64,000 nucleotides of DNA from DATBGZ01 sp036557785 (GTDB lineage Bacteria > Actinomycetota > Actinomycetes > Mycobacteriales > Micromonosporaceae). Positions within the stretch are counted from its first letter, which is position 1, and each line of letters opens with the position of its first letter. A program made the translations under genes and the position numbers. Location: contig DATBGZ010000066.1 in the NCBI GenBank assembly GCA_036557785.1, positions 30,574 through 94,573 on the forward strand, given 5' to 3'. The notes beneath the pieces were generated by a model. It ran no database searches. It saw nothing but the letters and a program-made list of their open reading frames with translations, and had not been told where the DNA came from. Positions 57,705-64,000 of the stretch are shown here, piece by piece.

Positions 57705-57800
57705 GTCACGGGCGCGCTGGCCGGGTGGTTCAGCGTCACAGTCGGCGGGATCCCCGTTCGGTCCGTCTGTGCGGGCCGGGAAGCAAGGTAGGAGTTCGAC

Positions 57801-58004
57801 GTGGTTGTCGGCACGGTCAAGTGGTTCAACGCGGAGAAGGGGTACGGGTTCATCACCCCGGAGGGCGGCGGAAACGACGTCTTCGCCCACTACTCGGCGA
57901 TCCAGACGAGTGGGTACCGCAGTCTCGAGGAGAACCAGCGGGTGGAGTTCGAGATCACCCAGGGGCCCAAGGGTCCCCAGGCGGAGAACATTCGACCCCT
58001 GTAG
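57801..58004 (+). CDS. cspA: Cold-shock domain protein
   Basis: A 67-residue single CSD protein with RNP1 (KGYGFITP) and RNP2 (DVFAHYSAI) motifs. Binds single-stranded nucleic acid as an RNA chaperone. GTG 57801 has AGGAG 6 nt upstream. The unusually long leader with a hairpin suggests post-transcriptional or attenuation control. Confidence 0.95.
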   Translation: MVVGTVKWFNAEKGYGFITPEGGGNDVFAHYSAIQTSGYRSLEENQRVEFEITQGPKGPQAENIRPL

Positions 58005-58014
58005 GTAACTGGGC

Positions 58015-58032
58015 CCGGCCTTCCCTGGCCGG
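58015..58032 (+). terminator. Hairpin after cspA
   Basis: CCGGCC-TTCCCT-GGCCGG forms a 6-bp stem 10 nt after the cspA stop codon. Confidence 0.55.
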
Positions 58033-58053
58033 ACGGAACAACAGACTCGCACG

Positions 58054-58084
58054 TCGGCCGGTCCGCTGCTCGCGGGCCGGCCGA
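58054..58084 (+). terminator. Second hairpin after cspA
   Basis: TCGGCCGG and CCGGCCGA form an 8-bp perfect stem with a 15-nt loop. Together with the previous hairpin it separates cspA from the CBS gene. The remaining 140 bp up to 58228 show no DosR-like box. Confidence 0.55.
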
Positions 58085-58228
58085 TCTGCATCCCGCTGCC
58101 CCCGCGACTGCAGCGCGCGCGTGCGGGGTAGTCGCGCCAAATCCGGTCTCCCGCGCCTGCGCCGCGTCCTACCGTGAGGGGCAGGGAGGGCGCCGGGCGG
58201 ACGGTGCTCAGGACACGGGGGAGCAGAC

Positions 58229-58657
58229 ATGACCAAGGCACGGGACGTCATGCACATCGGCGCGAAGTGCATCGGCGAGAACGGCACCTTGTCACGGGCC
58301 GCGGAGATGATGCGAGACCTGCATGTCGGGGCCCTGCCGGTCTGCGGTGAGGACGGGCGGCTGCACGGGATCATCACCGACCGCGACATCGTGGTCCGCG
58401 CGATCGCGGAAGGGTACGACCCGGACACCGCCACGGCCGGCGACCTCGCCGAGGGCACGCCGATCTGGGTCGATGCCGACGCCGCCACGGATGAAGTGCT
58501 CGACCTCATGATCGAGTCCGGGATACGCCGGATCCCGGTTATCGAGGACCATCAACTCATCGGCATGATCAGCGAGGCGGACCTCGCCCAGCACCTGCCC
58601 GTTGGCGAACTCAAGCGGTTCACCGACGCCGTCTACAGCGCGCCGCCCAACAGCTAG
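58229..58657 (+). CDS. Two-CBS-domain protein, Hrp1/Rv2626c-like
   Basis: A 142-residue protein with paired CBS domains: TKARDVMHIGAKCIGENGTL, LHVGALPVCGEDGRLHGIIT, DRDIVVRAIAEGYDPDTATAG, then VDADAATDEVLDLM and RRIPVIEDHQLIGMISEADLAQHLP. The match with hypoxic response protein 1 of M. tuberculosis is close over the whole length, including the cysteine of CIGE. Hrp1 is among the most strongly DosR-induced proteins. Here it lies 30 kb from devR and no box is visible upstream. Confidence 0.88.
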   Translation: MTKARDVMHIGAKCIGENGTLSRAAEMMRDLHVGALPVCGEDGRLHGIITDRDIVVRAIAEGYDPDTATAGDLAEGTPIWVDADAATDEVLDLMIESGIRRIPVIEDHQLIGMISEADLAQHLPVGELKRFTDAVYSAPPNS

Positions 58658-58668
58658 CCGCCGTCGCA

Positions 58669-58674
58669 TAGTCT
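58669..58674 (+). promoter_or_regulatory. -10 box of a leaderless promoter
   Basis: TAGTCT ends 6 nt before GTG 58681 of the TPM-domain gene, with no Shine-Dalgarno site. Confidence 0.5.
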
Positions 58675-58680
58675 GGCCGG

Positions 58681-60828
58681 GTGGATAACGGGGCCGGTCC
58701 GCGCGGACCAGCCATGCCGCGCCGTCGCAGCCGGTCGGCGGGTGCCACTCACCACTCGCTGGACCTGCTGCGGGCCGTCGCGGTCGCGGTGGCGCTGATG
58801 CTCGCGGCGGCGTGTGCCGTCGGGGGCGGTTCGTCGCAGCAGCCGCGGCGCCTCTCGGCGCAGGTCACCGACGATGTCGGCGCCCTCGACGGCCGCCAGG
58901 GCGAGGTCAACGACGCGCTCACCCGGCTGCAGAACGACACGGGTCTGCAGCTGTTTGTCGTCTTCGTGAAGTCCTTCGGCGGTACGCCGCAGGAGAGCTG
59001 GGTGCACCAGACCGCCGTGGCGAGCGGCCTCGGCGACCGCGACGGCCTGCTCGCCGTGGCGACCGGTGACCGTGAGTACGCGTACGAGATCGACGACAGC
59101 ATCCCGCTGACCGAAGCCCAGTTGAGCCAGGTCGCATCGACTGCCATCGAGCCCGCGCTGTCCGCGAACGACTGGGCCGGTGCGGTCGTGGGCGCGGCCG
59201 ACGGCTACCGGGCCGCGCTCGCGGGCCAACCCGTGGTGACACCGAGGATCCAGCCGGGCAACCCGAACCCCGGCCGGAGCAGCGGCACGGGTGCAACGGT
59301 GCTGCTGATCGTGGTCCTCGTCGTGCTGGTCGCCTGCGTCGTCGGGGTGGTCCTCTACACCCGAGGGCGTCGCAAGGAGCGCACGGCCCGCCTGGCCGCG
59401 GATCCGCAGGACGCGTTTCCGGGCGTGAGCACCGAGCAGTTGTCCAACCGCGCCAACACCCTGCTGCTCGAGGTCGACGACGCGCTGCGAACCAGCGAGC
59501 GGGAGTTGGGCCTGGCGAAGGCCGAGTACGGCGACGAACCGACCGCCGCGTTCACCCAGGCGGTCACCGATGCGAAGTCGGATGTGGCTGAGGCGTTCCG
59601 GCTGCGCATGGAGATCGATGATCTGCCGCACGACGATGAGACGGGGCTGCGCCGGCGGCTCGCCGAGATCATCCGCCACGGCGAGGCGGCCGACAGGAAG
59701 CTGGACGAACAGGCCGCGGCGTTTAAAGAGCTGCGCTCGTTGGAGTCCAGTCTGGAGCAGGCGGTGCCGGCCCTGACCACGCGCCGGGCACAGCTCGCGG
59801 CGCGGCTGCCCGAGGTCACCGCCGAGCTGGACCGGCTGCGGGCCGAGTTCTCCGGCCCCACCCTGGCCGCGGTGGCGGGCAACGTCGACGAGGCGTCCCA
59901 ACGGCTGCGCTTCGCCACGGCCACGCTCGCCCAGGCGGGGCAGGACGCGGCGGCCGGGCGTCGGGCGAAAGCCGCGCTGCAGGTTCGGGCCGCGGACCAG
60001 GCCTTGGACTCGACGGACGAGCTCATCACGGCGATCGGCAAGGCGGGCACCGACCTGCGCGGGGCCAAGGAGGCGATTCCGGCTCTCCTCGCCGAGGTCG
60101 AGGGCGAGATCGAGACGGCCCGCCTCGCCAAGTCCGCCACGCCCGAGCTCAGCACCGCGGTCAGCGCGGGCGAGCAGGCGGTCGCGACCGTACGGGCCGC
60201 TCAGGCGCAGTCCACGATGGACCCGCTCGCGGAGCTGCGGCGGCTGCACGAGGCGGACGCGGCCCTGGACAAGGCACTCGAGGACCAGCGGGACGCCGCG
60301 GTGCGCGCGGAGCGCGCCGCTGGGCAGCTCGACGCCGCGCTCCAGGCGGCCCGGGCCCAGATCTCGGCGGCGAGCGACTACATCGACACCCGTCGCGGTG
60401 CCGTGGGCACTGGTCCACGCACCTTGCTCGCCGAGGCACAGCGGCTGCTCGCCCAGGCGGAGGAGCACGCGAAGTCCGACCCCGTGGCGGCGCTCGACGA
60501 GGCCCGGCGAGCGGCGCAGACCGCCGACCAGGCGATGCGCAGCGCGGCCTCCGATGTAGACAGTTGGCCCGGCCCGGGCGGTGGCTACGGCCGTCGCTCG
60601 CCGGCCGTCGATGGCATGCTCGGCGCCATCCTCGGCGGAATCCTCGTCGGCGGTAGCCGTGGCGGCTGGGGCGGTGGCTGGGGCTTTCCCGGTGGGCGGG
60701 CCGGCGGCTGGGGTGGCGGCTGGGGCGGTCCGCGCGGCGGTGGCTTCGGTGGGCTGGGCGGCGGGGGCGGCTTCGGCGGACGATCCCCGGGTGGCTTCGG
60801 CGGTCGCTCCGGCGGCGGTCGGTTCTAA
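58681..60828 (+). CDS. TPM-domain membrane protein with coiled coil and Gly-rich tail
   Basis: A 715-residue protein: signal/lipoprotein-like N-terminus (ALMLAAACAVGGG), a TPM domain (about 55-185; QVTDDVGALDGRQGEVNDAL, LLAVATGDREYAYEIDDSI), a membrane helix at about 200-222, a long cytoplasmic coiled coil (240-620), and a Gly/Trp/Phe-rich tail (GGWGGGWGFPGG, GGFGGRSGGGRF). TPM domains occur in membrane-protein quality-control and photosystem-repair proteins. The GTG at 58681 is leaderless (TAGTCT 6 nt upstream). Confidence 0.82.
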   Translation: MDNGAGPRGPAMPRRRSRSAGATHHSLDLLRAVAVAVALMLAAACAVGGGSSQQPRRLSAQVTDDVGALDGRQGEVNDALTRLQNDTGLQLFVVFVKSFGGTPQESWVHQTAVASGLGDRDGLLAVATGDREYAYEIDDSIPLTEAQLSQVASTAIEPALSANDWAGAVVGAADGYRAALAGQPVVTPRIQPGNPNPGRSSGTGATVLLIVVLVVLVACVVGVVLYTRGRRKERTARLAADPQDAFPGVSTEQLSNRANTLLLEVDDALRTSERELGLAKAEYGDEPTAAFTQAVTDAKSDVAEAFRLRMEIDDLPHDDETGLRRRLAEIIRHGEAADRKLDEQAAAFKELRSLESSLEQAVPALTTRRAQLAARLPEVTAELDRLRAEFSGPTLAAVAGNVDEASQRLRFATATLAQAGQDAAAGRRAKAALQVRAADQALDSTDELITAIGKAGTDLRGAKEAIPALLAEVEGEIETARLAKSATPELSTAVSAGEQAVATVRAAQAQSTMDPLAELRRLHEADAALDKALEDQRDAAVRAERAAGQLDAALQAARAQISAASDYIDTRRGAVGTGPRTLLAEAQRLLAQAEEHAKSDPVAALDEARRAAQTADQAMRSAASDVDSWPGPGGGYGRRSPAVDGMLGAILGGILVGGSRGGWGGGWGFPGGRAGGWGGGWGGPRGGGFGGLGGGGGFGGRSPGGFGGRSGGGRF

Positions 60829-61301
60829 CCGGGCAGCTCGGTGCTCTCGTCGCACTCGGCCAGGCGGGACATGATCGCTGCGCAGATCGCGTCGAGGGCC
60901 CGCACCTGCTCGGGGCTGAGCGCGTCGAAGACGAGGCGGCGCACCTCGGCCACGTGCGACGGCGCGGTGGCGACGACCATGTCGTACCCGGCATCCGTCA
61001 GCACCGCCGAGAACCCCCGGCCATCGTCGCCCACCTTCTCCCGGCGTACCCAGCCGCGCTCTTCCAGCTTGGCGACAAGATGCGACAGGCGCGACTGCGA
61101 GCCGTTGGCCAGGGCGGCGAGTTCGCTCATGCGCCGCGAGCGTCCGGGCGATTCGGAGAGCATGGCGAGCACCCAGTAGCCGAAGTGGGTCACGCCGGCG
61201 TCGCGCTGCAGCTGTGACTCCAACGCCGCCGGCAGCAGCATTGTCACGGCGCCGAGCCGGCGCCACGCGCGCTGCTCGTCTTCGCTGAGCCAGGTTGCCA
61301 C
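60825..61301 (-). CDS. MarR-family transcriptional regulator
   Basis: A 158-residue MarR protein: FGYWVLAMLSESPGRSRRMSELAALANGSQSRLSHLVAKLEERGWVRRE is the winged helix. GTG 61301 lies 7 nt after TATCGT on the minus strand (leaderless). It converges with the TPM gene with a 4-nt overlap of stops. Its target may be the adjacent pirin gene or itself. Confidence 0.9.
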   Translation of the reverse strand: MATWLSEDEQRAWRRLGAVTMLLPAALESQLQRDAGVTHFGYWVLAMLSESPGRSRRMSELAALANGSQSRLSHLVAKLEERGWVRREKVGDDGRGFSAVLTDAGYDMVVATAPSHVAEVRRLVFDALSPEQVRALDAICAAIMSRLAECDESTELPG

Positions 61302-61387
61302 CCGGCCGACGATACCAGGTTCCTTGACGATTCAACTAACCGTCGGCCACGGTCGTGTGCCGGACGTACCCGCCCGGTTGACGGTTC

Positions 61388-62368
61388 CTAGCGCGTACGG
61401 CCCTTGGGCAGCAGGGCGGTGATCGGCATGTCGGGCGCCGGCAGTCGTGCTCCCTCGTAGGCGACGGAGCCGAACCGCCGGCCGGCCACCCAGTCCTCGC
61501 GCGCGGCGACGATCTCGTCGTGGCTGCGCCCGATGAAGTTCCACCACATGATCATCTCTTCGGCGAACGGCTCGCCGCCGAGAAGCAGCAGGCGGGCGTC
61601 GCGGGTGCCGGTCACCGCAAGTGAGCGCCGACCGGTGCCGAGGTAGAGCAGCGCCCTCTCCGGAACAGTGGTGCCGTCGACCTGCACCGCTCCGGCGTCC
61701 TCGGTGGTGAGGCTGAGTACGGCGTACTCGAAGTCGGGCTCGAGGCGCAGTTCGGTCCCGACCGGCGCTGTCGCGGCGCCGAACCTGACCTCCGCGCCGA
61801 AGAGCGGGCTGTAGGCATGCGCGGGTGATGCCACGCCGTCCACTTCTCCGACGAGCAGCCTCGTCTGCGCGCCACCGTCGACAAAGGACGGCAGATCGGC
61901 GTCGTGGGAGAAGGCCGGCGGCAGACCCGCGGCCGCGGCTGGCAGCGCCACCCAGAGCTGCACGCCGTGCAGGGCCATGGTCGTACCAGCGGGCTCGGTG
62001 GAGTCCTCGGCGTGCGCGATGCCATGACCGGCCGTCATGAGGTTGAGCTGTCCCGGCCGGATGAGCTGGTCGCTGCCCAGGCTGTCACGGTGGCGGACCT
62101 CGCCGTCGATCAGCCAGGTCACCGTCTGCAGGCCGGTGTGGGGGTGGGGTGGCACCCGCATCGACACATCACCGCGGTAGTGGTCCACGAAGCACCACGC
62201 GCCGACCATGCGGCGGTGCTTGTTCGGCAACGTGCGGGACACCGGCATGCCCCGGGTGCCGCCGAGCACCACGTCCCGGCCGGGCAGCAACTCCCGTACG
62301 GGCGCGGCCGCGACATCGGCCGTTCCCCCGCAGCGCGCCTCCTGGGGATGAGGTTCGAGGTTGCTCAC
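61388..62368 (-). CDS. Pirin-family protein
   Basis: A 326-residue bicupin of the pirin family. The metal-binding N-terminal cupin is readable: HPHTGLQTVTWLIDGEVRHRDSLG and HGIAHAEDS. Pirins can act as quercetinases or redox-sensing cofactors. GTG 62368 follows TAGCCT by 7 nt on the minus strand, so it is probably leaderless. The glutathione peroxidase gene lies 10 bp upstream in the same direction. Confidence 0.92.
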   Translation of the reverse strand: MSNLEPHPQEARCGGTADVAAAPVRELLPGRDVVLGGTRGMPVSRTLPNKHRRMVGAWCFVDHYRGDVSMRVPPHPHTGLQTVTWLIDGEVRHRDSLGSDQLIRPGQLNLMTAGHGIAHAEDSTEPAGTTMALHGVQLWVALPAAAAGLPPAFSHDADLPSFVDGGAQTRLLVGEVDGVASPAHAYSPLFGAEVRFGAATAPVGTELRLEPDFEYAVLSLTTEDAGAVQVDGTTVPERALLYLGTGRRSLAVTGTRDARLLLLGGEPFAEEMIMWWNFIGRSHDEIVAAREDWVAGRRFGSVAYEGARLPAPDMPITALLPKGRTR

Positions 62369-62378
62369 TGGCGCGAGG

Positions 62379-62876
62379 CTACGCCGCCGGCGCCGGGAGG
62401 TGGCTCTCCACGGCGGCGACCAACTCGGGGGCGAGCGGGTCGGTCAGCGGCCGGAACCGGGCGACCACCGACCCGTCCGGAGCGACCACGAACTTCTCGA
62501 AGTTCCAGCGCACCTCCCCGGCGGTCCCGTCCGCGTCGGGAGTCGCGGTGAGTTCGGCGAAGAGCGGGTGCTGGCCGGCTCCATTGACCTCGACCTTCTC
62601 CGTGAGCGGGAAGGTGATCCCGAAGTTCAGGTTGCAGAAGTCCCTGATCTCGAGCGGGGTGCCCGGTTCCTGCGCGCCGAACTGGTTGCACGGCACGCCG
62701 AGCACGACGAGACCGCGGTTCGCGTACGTCTCGTAGAGCCGCTGCAGGGCCGTGTACTGGGGTGTCAGACCGCACTTGGAGGCCACGTTGACGACGAGCA
62801 TGGTCCGGCCGCGGTACTGCGGCAGGTCCGCCGGACCGCCGCCCAGGGCGCCGATCGGGATATCGAAAATGGACAC
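62379..62876 (-). CDS. Glutathione/thioredoxin peroxidase (GPx family)
   Basis: A 165-residue peroxidase. The catalytic Cys is in NVASKCGLTPQY, and the conserved Gln and Trp are in GVPCNQFGAQEPG and RWNFEKFVV. Actinobacterial GPx proteins usually reduce peroxides with thioredoxin. GTG 62876 is chosen because TACTCT ends 6 nt upstream on the minus strand (leaderless); the longer frame has no family support. It is likely co-transcribed with pirin for oxidative stress defence. Confidence 0.92.
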   Translation of the reverse strand: MSIFDIPIGALGGGPADLPQYRGRTMLVVNVASKCGLTPQYTALQRLYETYANRGLVVLGVPCNQFGAQEPGTPLEIRDFCNLNFGITFPLTEKVEVNGAGQHPLFAELTATPDADGTAGEVRWNFEKFVVAPDGSVVARFRPLTDPLAPELVAAVESHLPAPAA

Positions 62877-62917
62877 CCCGCAAGAGTAGCCAAGCCCCAT
62901 GGGCTGGCGTCTCGTGG

Positions 62918-63160
62918 CCGGTCCGGTTGGCTGGCGCCCAACTCGTAGGGTCGGCCAAGCGGGCGGGTGACCGTGACCTCGCCGGTCATGTGGTCCAGCG
63001 TGATGCGCCATCGGCGTTCATCAGGGCGCTCGCGGTGCACCAAGGCGTGGTGGAAACGGCAGAGAAGCAGGCAATTGCTTGGATTGGACGCTCCACCGTG
63101 GTACCAGGCGACCAGGTGGTGGACCTCGGTCCAGGCGGCCGCGGCCGTGTATCGGGGCTG
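62918..63160 (-). pseudogene. C-terminal fragment of a DUF222/HNH nuclease
   Basis: The translation contains AWTEVHHLVAWYHGGASNPS, NCLLLCRFHHALVHRERPD and WRITLDHMTGEVTVTRPLGRP, the HNH core of the 13E12/DUF222 family. The N-terminal DUF222 domain is absent, the expected zinc-type cysteines before the core are missing, and the frame runs on into the GPx gene. It is a decayed remnant of a repeat-like nuclease. Confidence 0.7.
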
Positions 63161-63600
63161 TATCGGGGCCACCGGCACCCTCAATCCCGTGCGTGCAGTG
63201 CACGACGCAGCCACCGTGGCACAGTGCAGTCCATAGTTGGCGTTCGCCTTGAGGTTCCGGTTCCGGTGCGCCGTGAGCGACCTCCCACAGTGCCCGAGAC
63301 CCGATAGGCGGGCGCGCGCCGCCGACACCACACTATCAGTCGCAGTCCATGCCGAAGTCTGCGAACTCTGTGTCGGCGCGGTCCTTAGTTAGTCGACAGG
63401 TCCAGGCTCGCGTGCGTTTCCGGGTTCGATCCTCGGCGCTGTCGATCGGTGTCCAGTCGGGGTGTGGACAGGCTTCCGTCCGGGAAATGGCGGGACCACC
63501 CGGCCAAGCAGAAAGCCGGGAAGCTTCGGCGTCGGGTCCCACGTCGACGGCCGACGGGCGCCGAGGTCGCCCTCGGCGCCCGCGTTCTACGCCTTACTAA
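63161..63600. other. No recognisable gene
   Basis: Open frames here are short and none resembles a known family. The sequence looks less codon-biased and slightly more AT-rich than the rest of the window. It contains one strong hairpin (see next feature) and a short tRNA T-arm-like sequence that does not fold into a tRNA. Confidence 0.5.
63556..63581. terminator. 11-bp hairpin with TCGC tetraloop
   Basis: GGGCGCCGAGG-TCGC-CCTCGGCGCCC is a perfect 11-bp stem with a 4-nt loop. It has no clear upstream gene on either strand, so its parent transcript is unknown. Confidence 0.6.
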
Positions 63601-63912
63601 CTAACTGGACGACGGTCCAGGAACCGGGACGACTGCAACCGTCCACAACACGTCATGTCGGTCTCGTCTGAGCGTTATGGTCATGGGCTCTGAGGGCAGC
63701 GGTGGAGCCTCGAACTGCCCCAACACGGACCGCCCGTGGTGGGAACTCCCACCGCCGTCCATACCGAAACGAGGTAGCGATACTCCCGAAGGTATTGTCG
63801 CTTCCATCCAGATCGTGTGGTGCTCATCTGCGAGATCGGACAGCGGATCCGCTTCCCCTCTGTCATCTGCCAGGAGGATGGGACCACCCGATTGCCAGCG
63901 GCTAGGGACCAC
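63601..63912 (-). CDS. Possible small protein, unrecognised
   Basis: A 103-codon frame from GTG 63912, containing ADEHHTIWMEATIPSG and DVLWTVAVVPVPGPSSS. Acidic and hydrophobic residues are spread as in a real globular protein, with a W...P...L pattern in the second half, but no family is recognised and no RBS is obvious. It could be a genuine hypothetical gene or chance. Confidence 0.3.
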   Translation of the reverse strand: MVPSRWQSGGPILLADDRGEADPLSDLADEHHTIWMEATIPSGVSLPRFGMDGGGSSHHGRSVLGQFEAPPLPSEPMTITLRRDRHDVLWTVAVVPVPGPSSS

Positions 63913-64000
63913 CGGGTTGCGTGGTGAGCATGCCGGTCGTGATGGTGGGTGTCAACGTGACTCGCCTCGGGCGCGTGCGCGGGGCACTGCGGCGTCGGTG

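Noticed and set aside
63400..63450. tRNA gene suggested by CGGGTTCGATCCTCGG
   Set aside because: Only a T-arm-like segment is present. No matching acceptor stem, D-arm or anticodon arm could be paired at correct spacing.

Overview
This is a 64 kb chromosomal stretch from a high-GC actinobacterium. The evidence is very high GC at third codon positions, frequent GTG starts, many ATGA/GTGA stop-start overlaps, and actinobacterial families such as a GerMN lipoprotein beside a two-component system, large ATPase-LuxR regulators, DUF1023 hydrolases and DivIVA-like coiled-coil proteins. A relative of the Micromonosporaceae is my best guess, with low confidence. No rRNA, intact tRNA, insertion sequence, prophage or CRISPR array was recognised.

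Region 1 (1-5 kb): the 3' part of a cation:proton antiporter, a STAS protein, a response regulator/histidine kinase/GerMN lipoprotein operon and a DUF4395 membrane protein.

Region 2 (5-29 kb) is the most coherent part. It looks like a DevR/DosR hypoxia-dormancy regulon collected in one island: Zn-alcohol dehydrogenase, three universal stress proteins, phosphoketolase, an orphan sugar-type ABC ATPase, a DUF929 + VKOR disulfide pair, an EAL phosphodiesterase, three Acg-like nitroreductases, an Hsp20 chaperone, a CtpF-like P-type ATPase, a DevS-like GAF-GAF histidine kinase and DevR itself. DevR keeps the phosphorylation and DNA-contact residues of the mycobacterial protein at identical positions. 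Palindromes close to the DosR box (GGGACC-N2-GGTCCC type) lie in the control regions between the ABC-ATPase and UspA operons, upstream of devR/nitroreductase, and after the nitroreductase pair. A large ATPase-LuxR gene and an internally deleted DUF4242 gene sit between devS and devR. An Hrp1-like CBS protein at 58 kb is a probable distant member of the same response.

Region 3 (29-41 kb): a glycosyltransferase with a polysaccharide-deacetylase-like partner, a PadR-controlled FtsX-type ABC exporter whose leader carries two tandem 77-bp repeats (each a 26-codon mini-ORF overlapping the next start), an ABC-2 exporter with a DesK/DesR-type two-component pair, and a serine hydrolase of the beta-lactamase fold.

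Region 4 (41-50 kb): a complete five-gene branched-chain amino acid/amide-type ABC transporter (ATPases, permeases, binding lipoprotein), then two tandem DivIVA-like paralogues and a large membrane protein.

Region 5 (50-64 kb): a WXG100-like protein with a frameshifted DUF1023 hydrolase, a lipoprotein, a GNAT acetyltransferase, a DHA2 drug exporter, a NlpC/P60 hydrolase, a PEBP protein, a cold-shock gene with a terminator-like hairpin in its leader, the CBS protein, a TPM-domain protein, MarR, pirin, glutathione peroxidase and an HNH nuclease remnant. The last 0.8 kb has no confidently recognised gene.

Two window-wide patterns stand out: at least nine genes whose start codon lies 6-7 nt after a TANNNT box (leaderless transcription), and a repeated near-palindrome TCCACTGTGGAC.
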